DNA from: Verrucomicrobiales bacterium
GTDB lineage: Bacteria > Verrucomicrobiota > Verrucomicrobiia > Limisphaerales > UBA9464
Direction: 5' to 3'
DNA length: 41,810 nt
Assembly (NCBI GenBank): GCA_027489875.1
Contig: JAIXZE010000034.1
Span: 1 to 41,810 of the forward strand
This document shows positions 8,095 through 16,965 of the stretch, in pieces (position 1 is the stretch's first letter; each line of letters starts with the position of its first letter). Position numbers and translations under genes: made by a program. The notes under the pieces were generated by a model. The model was not told the origin of the DNA and did not search any database. It saw only the letters and a program-made list of their open reading frames with translations.

Positions 8095-9312
8095 ATGGCA
8101 CTCATTGTCCAGAAGTACGGCGGCACGTCCGTCGGCAACACCGATCGCATCAAGAACGTTGCCCGGCGGGTGGCGAAATCGCGTGCGGAAGGCGACCAGA
8201 TCGTGGTCGTCGTCTCCGCCATGTCCGGGGTCACCGACGGCCTGATCAAGCTGGCCAAGGAGATCACGCCCCTGCCCTCCGAGCGCGAGATGGACATGCT
8301 CCTCGCCACCGGGGAGCAGCAGACCATCGCCCTCACGGCTGTTGCCCTGCACGCCGCCGGCGTGCCCGCCGTCTCCCTGACCGGAGCCCAGGCCGGCATC
8401 GTCACCGACGGCGTCCACACCAAGGCCAAGATCCAGAACATCACCCCGGACGAGGTCCATCGCCTCCTCGATGCCGGCAATGTCGTCATCGTCGCCGGGT
8501 TCCAGGGCCAGACGGAAGAAGGCCAGATCACCACGCTCGGCCGCGGCGGCTCTGACCTGACCGCCATCGCCCTCGCCGCAGCCCTCAAGGCGGATCTGTG
8601 CCAGATCTACACGGACGTCGACGGCGTCTACACCGCCGACCCGCGCCTCGTCCCCAGCGCCCGCAAGCTTCCCGAGATCTCCTACGACGAGATGCTCGAA
8701 CTCGCCGGTGCCGGCGCCAAGGTCATGCAGCTCCGCTCGGTCGAGTTCGCCAAGAAGTTCGATGTCATCTTTGAAGTCCGTTCCAGCCTGAATGAGAATC
8801 CCGGCACCATCGTGAAAGAGGAAACCAAGAGCATGGAAGACGTCGTTGTCCGCGGCGTCTCGATCGACAAGAACCAGGCCAAGATCACCGTCGAAGGCGT
8901 CCCCGACCAACCCGGTCGCGCCGCCCGGATCTTCAAGGCCCTGTCCGAAGCCGCGATCAACGTCGACATGATCGTCCAGAACGTCAGCCACGCCGGCGGC
9001 GTGCGCGTGACGGACATTTCCTTCACCGTCGACAAGCCCGACCTGCTCAAGGCCTCCAAGGTCATCGAGGGGCTCAAGCCCGAGCTCGCCTTCACCAGCG
9101 TCACCACCGACGAAAGCATCGGGAAGCTCTCGATTGTCGGCGTCGGCATGCGCAGCCATTCGGGCGTTGCTGCACGCATGTTCGAAACCCTCGCACACGA
9201 AGGCGTCAACATCGGCATGATCTCCACTTCCGAGATCAAGATCTCCGTGGTGATCGACCTCAAGGACGGGGACCGCGCCGTGAAGGCCGTCCACGAGGCG
9301 TTCATCGGCTGA
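8095..9312 (+). CDS. lysC: aspartate kinase
   Basis: A 405-residue aspartokinase, which makes aspartyl-4-phosphate, the first step to lysine, threonine, methionine and diaminopimelate for peptidoglycan. The start gives the standard N-terminus [14 protein letters not shown]; an upstream in-frame extension runs through hairpin repeats and is rejected. The kinase domain holds [15 protein letters not shown], and [12 protein letters not shown] for substrate and ATP binding. The last 140 residues hold two ACT domains ([17 protein letters not shown] and [16 protein letters not shown]), expected to give feedback control by lysine and/or threonine. The length matches the monofunctional lysine-sensitive class. 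The kdsD gene starts four bases after its stop, so they are probably co-translated. Confidence 0.95.
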   Translation: MALIVQKYGGTSVGNTDRIKNVARRVAKSRAEGDQIVVVVSAMSGVTDGLIKLAKEITPLPSEREMDMLLATGEQQTIALTAVALHAAGVPAVSLTGAQAGIVTDGVHTKAKIQNITPDEVHRLLDAGNVVIVAGFQGQTEEGQITTLGRGGSDLTAIALAAALKADLCQIYTDVDGVYTADPRLVPSARKLPEISYDEMLELAGAGAKVMQLRSVEFAKKFDVIFEVRSSLNENPGTIVKEETKSMEDVVVRGVSIDKNQAKITVEGVPDQPGRAARIFKALSEAAINVDMIVQNVSHAGGVRVTDISFTVDKPDLLKASKVIEGLKPELAFTSVTTDESIGKLSIVGVGMRSHSGVAARMFETLAHEGVNIGMISTSEIKISVVIDLKDGDRAVKAVHEAFIG

Positions 9313-9316
9313 TCCA

Positions 9317-10291
9317 GTGGGCAGGCACCTTCAGCGCGCCCGCGAAGTCTTCCGCCTCGAAATCGCGGCCCTGCGGGCCGTTGAACGTCTCCTCGACGAC
9401 GCCTTCACCCAGGCCGTCGATCTCGCCGTGGCCACGCTCAACGCCCGGCAGAAGATCGTCGTCGTGGGGATCGGGAAGTCCGGCATCATCGGCCGGAAGA
9501 TCGCGGCCACCCTCAGTTCCACCGGTTCCACGGCGGTCGTCCTCGACGCCGTGGACGCGCTTCATGGCGACCTTGGGATCGTCAACGATGGCGACCTGAT
9601 CCTTGCCCTGTCCTATTCGGGGGAATCCGAGGAACTGCTGAACCTCATCCCCGCCCTGCGCCGGTTCTCGGTGCGGATCCTCGCCCTCACCGGCGTCCCG
9701 AAATCCACCCTCGCGAAGCACGCCGATGTCGTCCTCAACGTCGCCGTTCCCCGCGAAGCCTGCCCTTTCAATCTCGCCCCCACCTCCAGCACCACGGCCA
9801 CGCTCGTCCTCGGTGATGCCCTCGCCATGGCCATCCTCGATGCCCGCGGATTCAAGCAGCGCGACTTCGCCCAACGGCATCCCTCGGGTGCCATCGGCCG
9901 GGCCCTCCTCCTCCGCATCGCCGACATCATGCGGCAGGGCCAGCGCAACCCGATCGCGCCCGACTCGCTCCCGGTGAAGGACGCGCTTCTCGCCATGACC
10001 CGTGCCAAGGCCGGCTCGGTTTCCGTCGTCAACCGCCACGGCAAACTCGTGGGGGTGTTCACCGATGGCGATCTCCGGCGCCGCATGTCCGTCGATGACG
10101 ACGTCCTCTCGCAGACCCTGCGCGATGTCATGACCTGCGACCCCATCTGCATCCGCGACGACGCATTGGCGGTCGATGCAGTCCGGATCTTCAACGAGCG
10201 CAACATTGACGATCTCATCGTCGTCAATGCCCGCCGGGAACCCGTCGGCCTCGTCGACAGCCAGGACCTGCCCCGGCTCAAGCTGATGTAG
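9317..10291 (+). CDS. kdsD: arabinose-5-phosphate isomerase (SIS + CBS)
   Basis: A 324-residue KpsF/GutQ/KdsD family enzyme that interconverts ribulose 5-phosphate and arabinose 5-phosphate, the entry point to Kdo for LPS. The SIS domain (about 40-170) shows VVVGIGKSGIIGRKIA, the SYSGESEE phosphate loop and NLAPTSSTTATLVLGDALA. Two CBS domains (about 205-324) follow, including VGVFTDGDLRRRM. The start is GTG at 9317, four bases after the aspartokinase stop with no Shine-Dalgarno, which suggests coupling. Its presence implies Kdo-type sugars in the envelope, consistent with the heptose genes at 34215-35827. Confidence 0.93.
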   Translation: MGRHLQRAREVFRLEIAALRAVERLLDDAFTQAVDLAVATLNARQKIVVVGIGKSGIIGRKIAATLSSTGSTAVVLDAVDALHGDLGIVNDGDLILALSYSGESEELLNLIPALRRFSVRILALTGVPKSTLAKHADVVLNVAVPREACPFNLAPTSSTTATLVLGDALAMAILDARGFKQRDFAQRHPSGAIGRALLLRIADIMRQGQRNPIAPDSLPVKDALLAMTRAKAGSVSVVNRHGKLVGVFTDGDLRRRMSVDDDVLSQTLRDVMTCDPICIRDDALAVDAVRIFNERNIDDLIVVNARREPVGLVDSQDLPRLKLM

Positions 10292-10295
10292 CCCG

Positions 10296-11285
10296 GTGCC
10301 CACCTTCCCCAACAACGCATACCTGCTCGCCCTCGTCGGGGCCATGGTCGCCACGGGCCTTTCGGTGCCGCTCTGGCGTGCACTGTGCCGTCGATGGAAC
10401 TGGGTCGATGACCCCGGCCACCGAAAGATCCACAACACCCCCATCCCGCTCGCCGGGGGCTGGGCCGTGTTCACCGGGCTCGCCGCCGTGCTCGCCGGCG
10501 GTGTCCTCGCAGTGGCCGCCCATTGGATCGACCCGGTCTCCGTCGACCGTCTCGCCTACGGCCTTGGCAAGCGCGCTCCGCAACTGATCGCCATCGTGCT
10601 GGGTGCGGCGGCGATGCTGGCGTTGGGGGCTTGCGACGACCGCTACGAATTGAAGGCACCCGTGAAGTTCGGGGCGCAATTCCTCATTGCCTTCGCTGTC
10701 GCCGCCGCCGGCGTGCGCATCACGCTCTTCGTTCCCAGCGTCGCCTTCTCCTATGCCGTCACCATCCTGTGGATCCTGACGGTCACCAATGCGCTCAACC
10801 TCAGCGACAACATGAACGGCCTGTGCGCCGGACTGGCAGCCATCGCAGCCTTCCACCTCGCCACGTTCGCTGCCACGCACGGCCAATACCTCGTCGCCGC
10901 TTTTGGATTCACCATCCTCGGTGCCCTCCTCGGTTACCTGCCCTTCAATTATCCCAAGGCCTCCGTCTTCCTGGGCGACGCCGGTAGCCACCTCGTCGGA
11001 TTCCTCATCGCCATCCTCAGCATCCTTCCGCACTTCTACGCCGAACGCCACGACGCCACCCAGCGTCTGGCCGTCCTCAATCCGCTCCTCGTCCTTGCCA
11101 TCCCGCTCCTCGACGTCGCACAGGTCACCGTCTATCGCACGCTCCAGGGGAAACCCTTCTGGATCGGCGACACCAACCACCTCTCCCACCGAATCGCCCG
11201 CACACCCCTCGGCAAACCCGGAGCCGTCGCTGTCCTCTGCCTTGTCGCTGCGGCCATTGCGTCGCTGACGTTCCGCGGATCCTGA
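10296..11285 (+). CDS. divergent WecA/MraY-like sugar-phosphate transferase
   Basis: A 329-residue polytopic membrane protein of the GlcNAc-1-phosphate transferase family, starting with GTG four bases after kdsD. ALGACDDRYELKA gives the aspartate pair, SVFLGDAGSH the LGDxGS motif, and GDTNHLSHR a short form of the last-loop histidine motif. The central motif is NALNLSDNMNGL rather than NxxNLxDGxDGL: the first Asp is kept but the second is Asn. It differs strongly from the canonical copy at 3625, so it likely makes a different lipid-linked intermediate. Its place after kdsD fits envelope sugar metabolism. It converges on the GH13 gene with only six bases between stops. Confidence 0.82.
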   Translation: MPTFPNNAYLLALVGAMVATGLSVPLWRALCRRWNWVDDPGHRKIHNTPIPLAGGWAVFTGLAAVLAGGVLAVAAHWIDPVSVDRLAYGLGKRAPQLIAIVLGAAAMLALGACDDRYELKAPVKFGAQFLIAFAVAAAGVRITLFVPSVAFSYAVTILWILTVTNALNLSDNMNGLCAGLAAIAAFHLATFAATHGQYLVAAFGFTILGALLGYLPFNYPKASVFLGDAGSHLVGFLIAILSILPHFYAERHDATQRLAVLNPLLVLAIPLLDVAQVTVYRTLQGKPFWIGDTNHLSHRIARTPLGKPGAVAVLCLVAAAIASLTFRGS

Positions 11286-11291
11286 GGTCCC

Positions 11292-13055
11292 TCACCTGTT
11301 GTTCTGCCGGATCGAATACACCCGGATCCCGAACGGCTCCAGGTCGCCCAGCCACAGGCTGTCGGCCGTCACCGCATCCGCCGCCACCGGTGAACCGCGC
11401 CAACATTCCTCGACCGCCCGACTCGGATCTCGGCTCTGCATGGCGGACCGCACTTCCTCGGAAAGCTGGACGCGAACGGCCCGCCTGATTTCCCTGCCCA
11501 GATTCACGACCCAAACCAGCGTTCCATCGACGCTGACCCGCGCCCACGCATACAGCCAGTGGCCACTCGCGGCCTCGCCCTCCGCCCGGCCGAATTCCGC
11601 GTTCCACAGGTTGACCAGATTCAGCGGGGCGAATCGCCCCGAGCGCTGGACCGGATGTTCCATCAACCGCAGGAGCCGTCCGTAGGCCGCCCGCAGTGCC
11701 CGTTGTCCGTCCGCCAACCCGCCGCCGTCCCAGGCATGTCCGTTCACCCACTTCGCCAACTCCGGCATCGCGCCGTAATCGAACAGGCTCGTCCGTCCGT
11801 TCCCACCACCGAACCCTTCGACGGCCAGCGCCGGTTCCCCGACCTCCTGCCCTGCGTACACCAGCGCCGCCCCCGATCCCGTACCCCACAGGACCGCCGC
11901 CGCCGCCACCCCTGCCCACACTCCGGCTCCGCCCCACTGCTGCGGATGCGCCACACGCACCTCGTCGTGATTCTCCACGTACCGCACCCGATGCGACGCC
12001 TGCGGATCCGAAAACACCCCATCGAGATCGTTGGCCCATTTCGGCCCCGCCGAAATGCCCTTCACCAAACCGTAGGCGGCGTGGTCGTAAACCAGGTCAA
12101 AGCCTGCCTCGACCAACGCGGCCAGGACGTCGCCACGCACGGAACGCGCCGGATCATCCGCGTAGGCCTCGGCCATGAACTCCGTTCCAGGGACACGCGC
12201 CCGCGCCCGCGCAATGGCCCATGTCCAGAACTCCATCGGGATCATGTGCGCCATGTCGCAGCGGAATCCGTCCACGCCCATCTCCTGCCAGTGCGCCAGC
12301 ACCGCATCCATCCTGTGCCACAGGCTGGGAATGGGACGCTGTGGGTGCTCACGCGTCGGGTGCGCCTGCCCTGCCCCCGGCCCTTGGGTGAAGTCCCACC
12401 CATAGTTGAGCTTCACCGTCTCGAACCAGTCGTTCACCCCGGGTGCGGCCGATACGCCATTGTTGCCCGTCACCCGGGCCTGTGCTGATTCCCCCTGAAA
12501 CCTCCGTCCCTCCCCAAGGCCACGTTCCGGCAATCGCAACGGCCCCTGCCCCACCAGATGGAAGAAGTGGTTGTCCGGAGCGAAGAACTTCGAACGGTCG
12601 TCCGCCAACCCGAGCTCCAGGTCCGGTCGCACCACCGTGTGATGCGACCGCGCCACGTGGTTCGGAACGAAGTCGATCCAGACCCTCAGCCCAGCCCGGT
12701 GGATCCGCTCCACCAAGGTACGGAACTCCTCGCGCCGCCGCGCGGGATCGGTCGCGTAATCGGGGCACACATCGAAACAGTCACGGACTGCATACGGCGA
12801 ACCCGCAATCCCCTTCAACAGATCCGGTGGATCCGCGGGCAACCCCGCGACCGACCAATCCGTTCCCGTGGCCTGACGCAGCACGCCCATCAGCCACACG
12901 TGCGTGAACCCCATCTCCCGCAACGCACCCAGAGCCCGATCCCCAATGTCCGCGAAGCGTCCAACGCCGTTCACCGCCATTGATCCATCGACCCGACGCG
13001 GGCTCCCGACGTTGGAGAACTGCCGGAGTGGAAGCTGGTAGATGCGCGCCCGCAT
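11292..13055 (-). CDS. GH13 alpha-amylase family enzyme
   Basis: A 587-residue GH13 (alpha-amylase superfamily) enzyme, acting on alpha-glucosidic bonds by hydrolysis or transfer. The four conserved regions are present: DFVPNH (128-133); GFRCDMAH with nucleophile Asp267; EFMAEAY with acid/base Glu296; and VENHDE with transition-state Asp364. A GFTHVWLMGVLRQ strand precedes them as in the family barrel. No signal peptide is seen, so it is probably cytoplasmic and may act in glycogen or maltodextrin metabolism. The start MRARIYQLPL at 13055 is chosen because the longer in-frame reading runs into non-coding 77-bp repeats. The subfamily cannot be fixed without alignment. Confidence 0.88.
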   Translation of the reverse strand: MRARIYQLPLRQFSNVGSPRRVDGSMAVNGVGRFADIGDRALGALREMGFTHVWLMGVLRQATGTDWSVAGLPADPPDLLKGIAGSPYAVRDCFDVCPDYATDPARRREEFRTLVERIHRAGLRVWIDFVPNHVARSHHTVVRPDLELGLADDRSKFFAPDNHFFHLVGQGPLRLPERGLGEGRRFQGESAQARVTGNNGVSAAPGVNDWFETVKLNYGWDFTQGPGAGQAHPTREHPQRPIPSLWHRMDAVLAHWQEMGVDGFRCDMAHMIPMEFWTWAIARARARVPGTEFMAEAYADDPARSVRGDVLAALVEAGFDLVYDHAAYGLVKGISAGPKWANDLDGVFSDPQASHRVRYVENHDEVRVAHPQQWGGAGVWAGVAAAAVLWGTGSGAALVYAGQEVGEPALAVEGFGGGNGRTSLFDYGAMPELAKWVNGHAWDGGGLADGQRALRAAYGRLLRLMEHPVQRSGRFAPLNLVNLWNAEFGRAEGEAASGHWLYAWARVSVDGTLVWVVNLGREIRRAVRVQLSEEVRSAMQSRDPSRAVEECWRGSPVAADAVTADSLWLGDLEPFGIRVYSIRQNNR

Positions 13056-13164
13056 GACGCCCTTCAGCAGAGCCCACCTTGGCCACGGTTGTCCATGGTC
13101 CCGCCGTGTGTGGGCGCATCTCAAGGCATGGACGGGGTGGCGATGTCCTCGCACGGAGCGGAGT

Positions 13165-13450
13165 GGCGACGTCCTCGTCGCCCTCCCCAGAGCCCTTCCC
13201 GATGGCGATGAGGACATCGCCGCCCCGCTCATGGACGGAGTGGCGACGTCCTCGTCGCCCTGCCCAGAGCCCCTCCCCTTGGCGATGGGGATATCGCCGC
13301 CCCGCTCATGGACGGAGTGGCGACGTCCCCGTCGCCCTCCCCAGAGTCCTTCCCCATGGCGATGAGGACATCGCCGCCCCGCTCATGGACGGAGTGGCGA
13401 CGTCCCCGTCGCCCAGCCCAGAGCCCTTCCCGATGACGATGAGGACATCG
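13165..13450 (-). repeat. 77-bp tandem array of double-hairpin repeats
   Basis: About four copies with an exact 77-base period. GGCGACG/CGTCGCC hairpins start at 13165, 13242, 13319 and 13396; GGCGATG/CATCGCC hairpins start at 13204, 13281 and 13358, with a degenerate copy near 13437. Reading the minus strand, a unit is hairpin A (18 bases), spacer of about 21 with GGGCTCTGG, hairpin B (18), then a spacer of about 20 with CCGTCCATGAG. It fills much of the 516-base gap 13056-13571 between co-directional genes mqnD and GH13. It has no unique spacers, so it is not a CRISPR array. Nothing else was seen in that gap. Confidence 0.9.
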
Positions 13451-13571
13451 ATGCCCCGGATCCGTTGCCACAGAGTCACCAAGCCGCGTGAGGGCACGCA
13501 GCCTTCAAACGGGATTTCCAAACCTCCGGTCCAGCAAACGAAGCGCCGGGATCGGGCAACTGCCCGTTCCC

Positions 13572-14423
13572 TTACTGCACGAATTCAAGGGCCGGGGCCT
13601 TCGGAAGCACCCCGAGATCCTGACCGCGCTTCAGGAAGCGCCGGATGCTTTCCCGTCCCTTCTCGCCGTAATCCAGGGTCCAGTGGTTGACGTACATCCC
13701 CACGAACTGATCCGCGAGATCGATGCCCATGTCGCGCGCCCATTGCATCGCATGCGCGACGGCTTCCGGACGATGATCCAAGCTGAATTGGATGCTGGCT
13801 GTCAGGACATCCGAAATGGCCTTCCGCACCGCCGGCGCATGGCGCTTGTGGATGACGTTTCCGCCCAGCGGCAACGGCAACCCCTCATTCTCGCGTCCCC
13901 ACCAGATGCCCAGATCCTCGCACAGTTCCAGTCCCTCGTTCCGGTACGTGAGTTGTCCCTCGTGGATGATCAGACCGACGTCCGCCCGACCGTCCTTTAC
14001 CGCAGCGAAGATCTCGTCGAAGGGCACCACGATGAAGTCGAACTCCGAAGCCGGCTTGCCGAGCCACAGTTGAAGCGCGAGGAACGCGCTCGTCATCTTC
14101 CCGGGCACCGCGATCCGCTTCCGCGCGACTTCCTCCCGGCTCCAGGCCTTCCGCGCCACCAGCATCGGGCCGTACCCATCGCCCATGCTCGCGCCACTGG
14201 GCAACAGCGCGTAGGTATCGCTCACGTAAGCATAGGCGTGGATCGAGATCGCCGAGATGTCCAATTCCCCGCGCACCGCGCGTTCGTTGAGGGTCTGGAT
14301 GTCCTGGAGGATGTGCTCGAACTCCAGGCCGGGCGTGGCAATCAACCCGCGCGCCAATCCGTAGAACATGAAGGCATCGTCCGGATCCGGCGAATGCCCC
14401 AGCGTCAGTTTCAAGGTGCTCAT
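13572..14423 (-). CDS. mqnD: 1,4-dihydroxy-6-naphthoate synthase (MqnD)
   Basis: A 283-residue periplasmic-binding-protein-like enzyme that converts cyclic dehypoxanthine futalosine to 1,4-dihydroxy-6-naphthoate in the futalosine route to menaquinone. The N-terminus LGHSPDPDDAFMFYGL is the MqnD signature; further on are DISAISIHAYAYV, IIHEGQLTY with the family histidine, and GLPLPLGGN. The length fits the family. No other mqn gene is in the window, so the pathway is scattered, as is common. The 12-base gap to the S46 peptidase gene on the same strand suggests co-transcription, although the functions are unrelated. Confidence 0.92.
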   Translation of the reverse strand: MSTLKLTLGHSPDPDDAFMFYGLARGLIATPGLEFEHILQDIQTLNERAVRGELDISAISIHAYAYVSDTYALLPSGASMGDGYGPMLVARKAWSREEVARKRIAVPGKMTSAFLALQLWLGKPASEFDFIVVPFDEIFAAVKDGRADVGLIIHEGQLTYRNEGLELCEDLGIWWGRENEGLPLPLGGNVIHKRHAPAVRKAISDVLTASIQFSLDHRPEAVAHAMQWARDMGIDLADQFVGMYVNHWTLDYGEKGRESIRRFLKRGQDLGVLPKAPALEFVQ

Positions 14424-14435
14424 GAAGATGCCTGA

Positions 14436-16520
14436 TCAATGCTTGTGTCCGGTCGCAACCAACTCGTTCACGAGCGCCTTCGCACCGTAAACCTTCCGGA
14501 GTGACTCCAGGATTCCCGCGCTGTGGACCGACAGCGAACGCGCCTGGCGTTCCTCAAAGGCGAAGTCGAGCACCAGCGACTGGATGTTTCCGTCGAAGAT
14601 GATGCCGACAAATTCGCCGGCCTTGTTGACCACCGGGCTTCCCGAGTTGCCCCCGATGATGTCGTGCGTGGCCACGAAGTTGAACGGCACGTTCCCGTCC
14701 AACGCCTTCTTCTTGTCCATCCAACGCTTCGGCAGATCGAACGGAGGCCGATATTCCATGCTCGCGGCACGGTCGTAGAGGCCGGACATCACCGTGAAGG
14801 GCGGCACCTGTTTTCCGCCTTCCTCGTATCCCTTCACCACGCCGTACGAAAGGCGCAGCGTGAAGGTCGCGTCTGGGTAATTGCTCGCGCCTTCGAGGGC
14901 GAACCGCGCCTTCGCGATCGCCGCGTGCCCTTGCCGCTTCACTTCATCGAGGGTCTCGAGGCGTCGGCGCACCTCGCGCGCTTCCGCGTCAATCGAACGC
15001 GCCAACAGGATCAACGGATCCTTCGACGCCGCCACCGCCGAAGCTCCACCCGTATACAACCGGCGACGCTCGGCCACGTCCGTGAGGCGACTGCCCTCGA
15101 TCAGTTCCGCAGCCCGCGCCCGCGGGGACTTGCCCGCCAGCACCCGCTGCACGAGCGGATCCTTCGCGCCCATCTTTTCCGCCATGAACGTGAGGCTGTC
15201 GGCGAGGGACAGGATCTCGAGGTCGGCATGGATCGGCTTGTCCGAGAAGAGATCCATCTCGAACGATTCCTTCCCGGCCTCGGCGTATTCCCGCAGGCGG
15301 TCGCCATTCGGCTTCACGAACTCGTCCCCGGCCCGCACCAGCTTCCGCGCAATGCCGAACAGGTCGCTGGCAAATCCATGCCCGGTCTCGATCAGCCGCG
15401 CCTGGAGCGCGATCTTGCCCATCTCAGCCTGGGCTTCCGCGATCTTCCGATAGGCGTCCTTCGCCTCCACGAATTCATCGCGTCCATCCAACCGCGCACG
15501 GAAGGTATTCTCCGCGTCGATCTTCGCCTGCATCACCGCGGGATCGTACAGGCCCGCGTGTCCTCCATCGCGTGCCTTGCGGGAATTCTGGTATCCGAAG
15601 AGTTCGTCCTTGGCCCGACGCCCATTCTCCGCGCTGCGCTGGCTCCAGGACGTCAGGAGCACCTCACGACGCTTCAACATCTCGAGCACGTACGGGAACT
15701 GGGTGTCCCGCAGGTACTCCAACTCCGCCACCGTCAGCAATCGACTGGTCCGCCCCGGATGGCCGGAGACAAAGGTGAGCTCACCCGGAGCCGCTCCCGA
15801 CTTCGACCACGCCAGATGATGCGGCACCTTCGCCGGCTTTCCATCCTCGTAGACACGGAAGAAACACACATCGAGGTTGAAGCGCGGATACTCGAAGTTG
15901 TCTGGATCCCCGCCAAAGAACGCCACCTGCTGCTCCGGGGCGAACACCAACCGGACATCCGTGTACTTCTTGAAGCGATACAGGTGATACGCCCCGCCCT
16001 GATAGAGCGTCACCACGTCGCTCCGCAGACCCGTCTTTTCCAGCGACGCCTTTTCCAACTCGGCCATGACCCGGCGCCGCGCCTTGAACGCCTCCTCGGC
16101 CGTCGCGCCCGGGGGCACCGCTGCGTTGACCTTCGAGGTCACGTCCTCGATCGATTGCAGGACGTTCAACTCCAGATCCACACACTGAACCTCTTCCGCC
16201 CGCGTCTTGGCATGGAATCCCTCCTTCAGGAGGTTCCGCTTCTCCGTCGAAAGCTTCTGCAAGGCGTCCGCACCCACGTGATGGTTCGACAACACCAAAC
16301 CATCCTCGGAAACGAAGGAACCGGAGCCGCCCGAATTGAACCGGACCGACGACTTCATGAGGTGATCCAGCCACTCGGCGGTCAGTTCAAAGCCGTACTT
16401 GGCGCGGATCTGCTCCCGCGGCGGATTCGAGTACAGCCACATTCCCTCATCCGCCCGGACCGCCTGTGTCAGTGCCGCCGCCACCCATGCGGCGGCGAGC
16501 CATCGATTCGTCATGCGCAT
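14436..16520 (-). CDS. S46 family dipeptidyl-peptidase, DPP7-like
   Basis: A 694-residue exported serine exopeptidase of family S46, which removes N-terminal dipeptides from peptides. The chosen start MRMTNRWLAAAW gives a signal peptide (cut near VRA-DEG); a longer in-frame reading has no coding character. The mature start EGMWLYSN and GSGSFVSEDGLVLSNHHVG (His80/81) match the family, FGGDPDNFEYPR lies in the acid region, and IIGGNSGSP carries Ser626. Eighteen residues after the serine is Gly644 in IIFDGN. In characterised enzymes that position is Gly in DPP7 and Arg in DPP11, so preference for hydrophobic rather than acidic P1 residues is inferred. Likely for peptide feeding in the periplasm. 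Confidence 0.9.
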   Translation of the reverse strand: MRMTNRWLAAAWVAAALTQAVRADEGMWLYSNPPREQIRAKYGFELTAEWLDHLMKSSVRFNSGGSGSFVSEDGLVLSNHHVGADALQKLSTEKRNLLKEGFHAKTRAEEVQCVDLELNVLQSIEDVTSKVNAAVPPGATAEEAFKARRRVMAELEKASLEKTGLRSDVVTLYQGGAYHLYRFKKYTDVRLVFAPEQQVAFFGGDPDNFEYPRFNLDVCFFRVYEDGKPAKVPHHLAWSKSGAAPGELTFVSGHPGRTSRLLTVAELEYLRDTQFPYVLEMLKRREVLLTSWSQRSAENGRRAKDELFGYQNSRKARDGGHAGLYDPAVMQAKIDAENTFRARLDGRDEFVEAKDAYRKIAEAQAEMGKIALQARLIETGHGFASDLFGIARKLVRAGDEFVKPNGDRLREYAEAGKESFEMDLFSDKPIHADLEILSLADSLTFMAEKMGAKDPLVQRVLAGKSPRARAAELIEGSRLTDVAERRRLYTGGASAVAASKDPLILLARSIDAEAREVRRRLETLDEVKRQGHAAIAKARFALEGASNYPDATFTLRLSYGVVKGYEEGGKQVPPFTVMSGLYDRAASMEYRPPFDLPKRWMDKKKALDGNVPFNFVATHDIIGGNSGSPVVNKAGEFVGIIFDGNIQSLVLDFAFEERQARSLSVHSAGILESLRKVYGAKALVNELVATGHKH

Positions 16521-16620
16521 CACGGGACACCGTGGTCGCGAACCCCGATTCCGGCAAGCCTCCGACCGGGACACCGAGGACTTCCCCGACCAGACCTCGA
16601 AACGATTCTGACCGCAGCCC

Positions 16621-16707
16621 CAGGTGCGGAGCACCGACAGACGGTAGCCCACAGCGTCAGCTGTGGGTTCACGTCCAGGAGGACGCCAGCCCCGGCAGGG
16701 GCGACAG
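16621..16707 (+). repeat. dispersed palindromic repeat, family 2, copy A
   Basis: Hairpins in order: 16623-16635 (GGTGC, GGA, GCACC), 16648-16667 (CCCACAGC, GTCA, GCTGTGGG) and 16689-16702 (GCCCC, GGCA, GGGGC). A second copy lies in opposite orientation at 22748-22836. It occupies part of the 445-base gap between the S46 gene and the AbrB remnant. The rest of that gap holds the inverted repeat at 16741-16799 and no gene. Confidence 0.85.
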
Positions 16708-16740
16708 AATCCCCGTCGCACTGGCCTCCCTCGATCCTCC

Positions 16741-16799
16741 TTTCGCGCCCTTTGTGCGCTTCGTGGTTCAACCCTCCGCTGCTGCCCAACCACGAAGGC
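16741..16799. repeat. inverted repeat with 10-bp arms
   Basis: CTTCGTGGTT (16759-16768) and AACCACGAAG (16788-16797) are perfect inverted copies with a 19-base loop. The left flank repeats the C-rich pattern (TTTCGCGCCCTTTGTGCG). On the minus strand it reads as the CACGAAG...CACAAAGGG type of low-complexity intergenic repeat that is common in planctomycete and verrucomicrobial genomes. No coding function is supported. Confidence 0.6.
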
Positions 16800-16965
16800 C
16801 AACAACAACACGAAACCCTCGCATCGTACTCCTACCCTGACTCGTACTCGCCCCTGTTTACGCCCCTCCCCTCCCGGCATGGACATTGCTAAAATCCAAG
16901 CACTCACCACCGGTCTCGCTCCCATCGGCACCAACCCTCCCCCCCTCCTCATCCCATGAACCAGG

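Noticed and set aside
13056..13232. N-terminal extension of the GH13 enzyme
   Set aside because: The extra 59 residues are a translation of the 77-bp repeats. The family-like N-terminus begins at 13055.
13165..13450. CRISPR array
   Set aside because: The units are repeated along with their spacers, the period is fixed at 77 bases, and no cas gene is near. CRISPR spacers would differ.
14523..16892. A 789-codon open frame on the plus strand
   Set aside because: It lies opposite the S46 peptidase, which has a signal peptide, active-site motifs and good length. The plus-strand reading has no family motif and is an antisense shadow typical of high-GC DNA.
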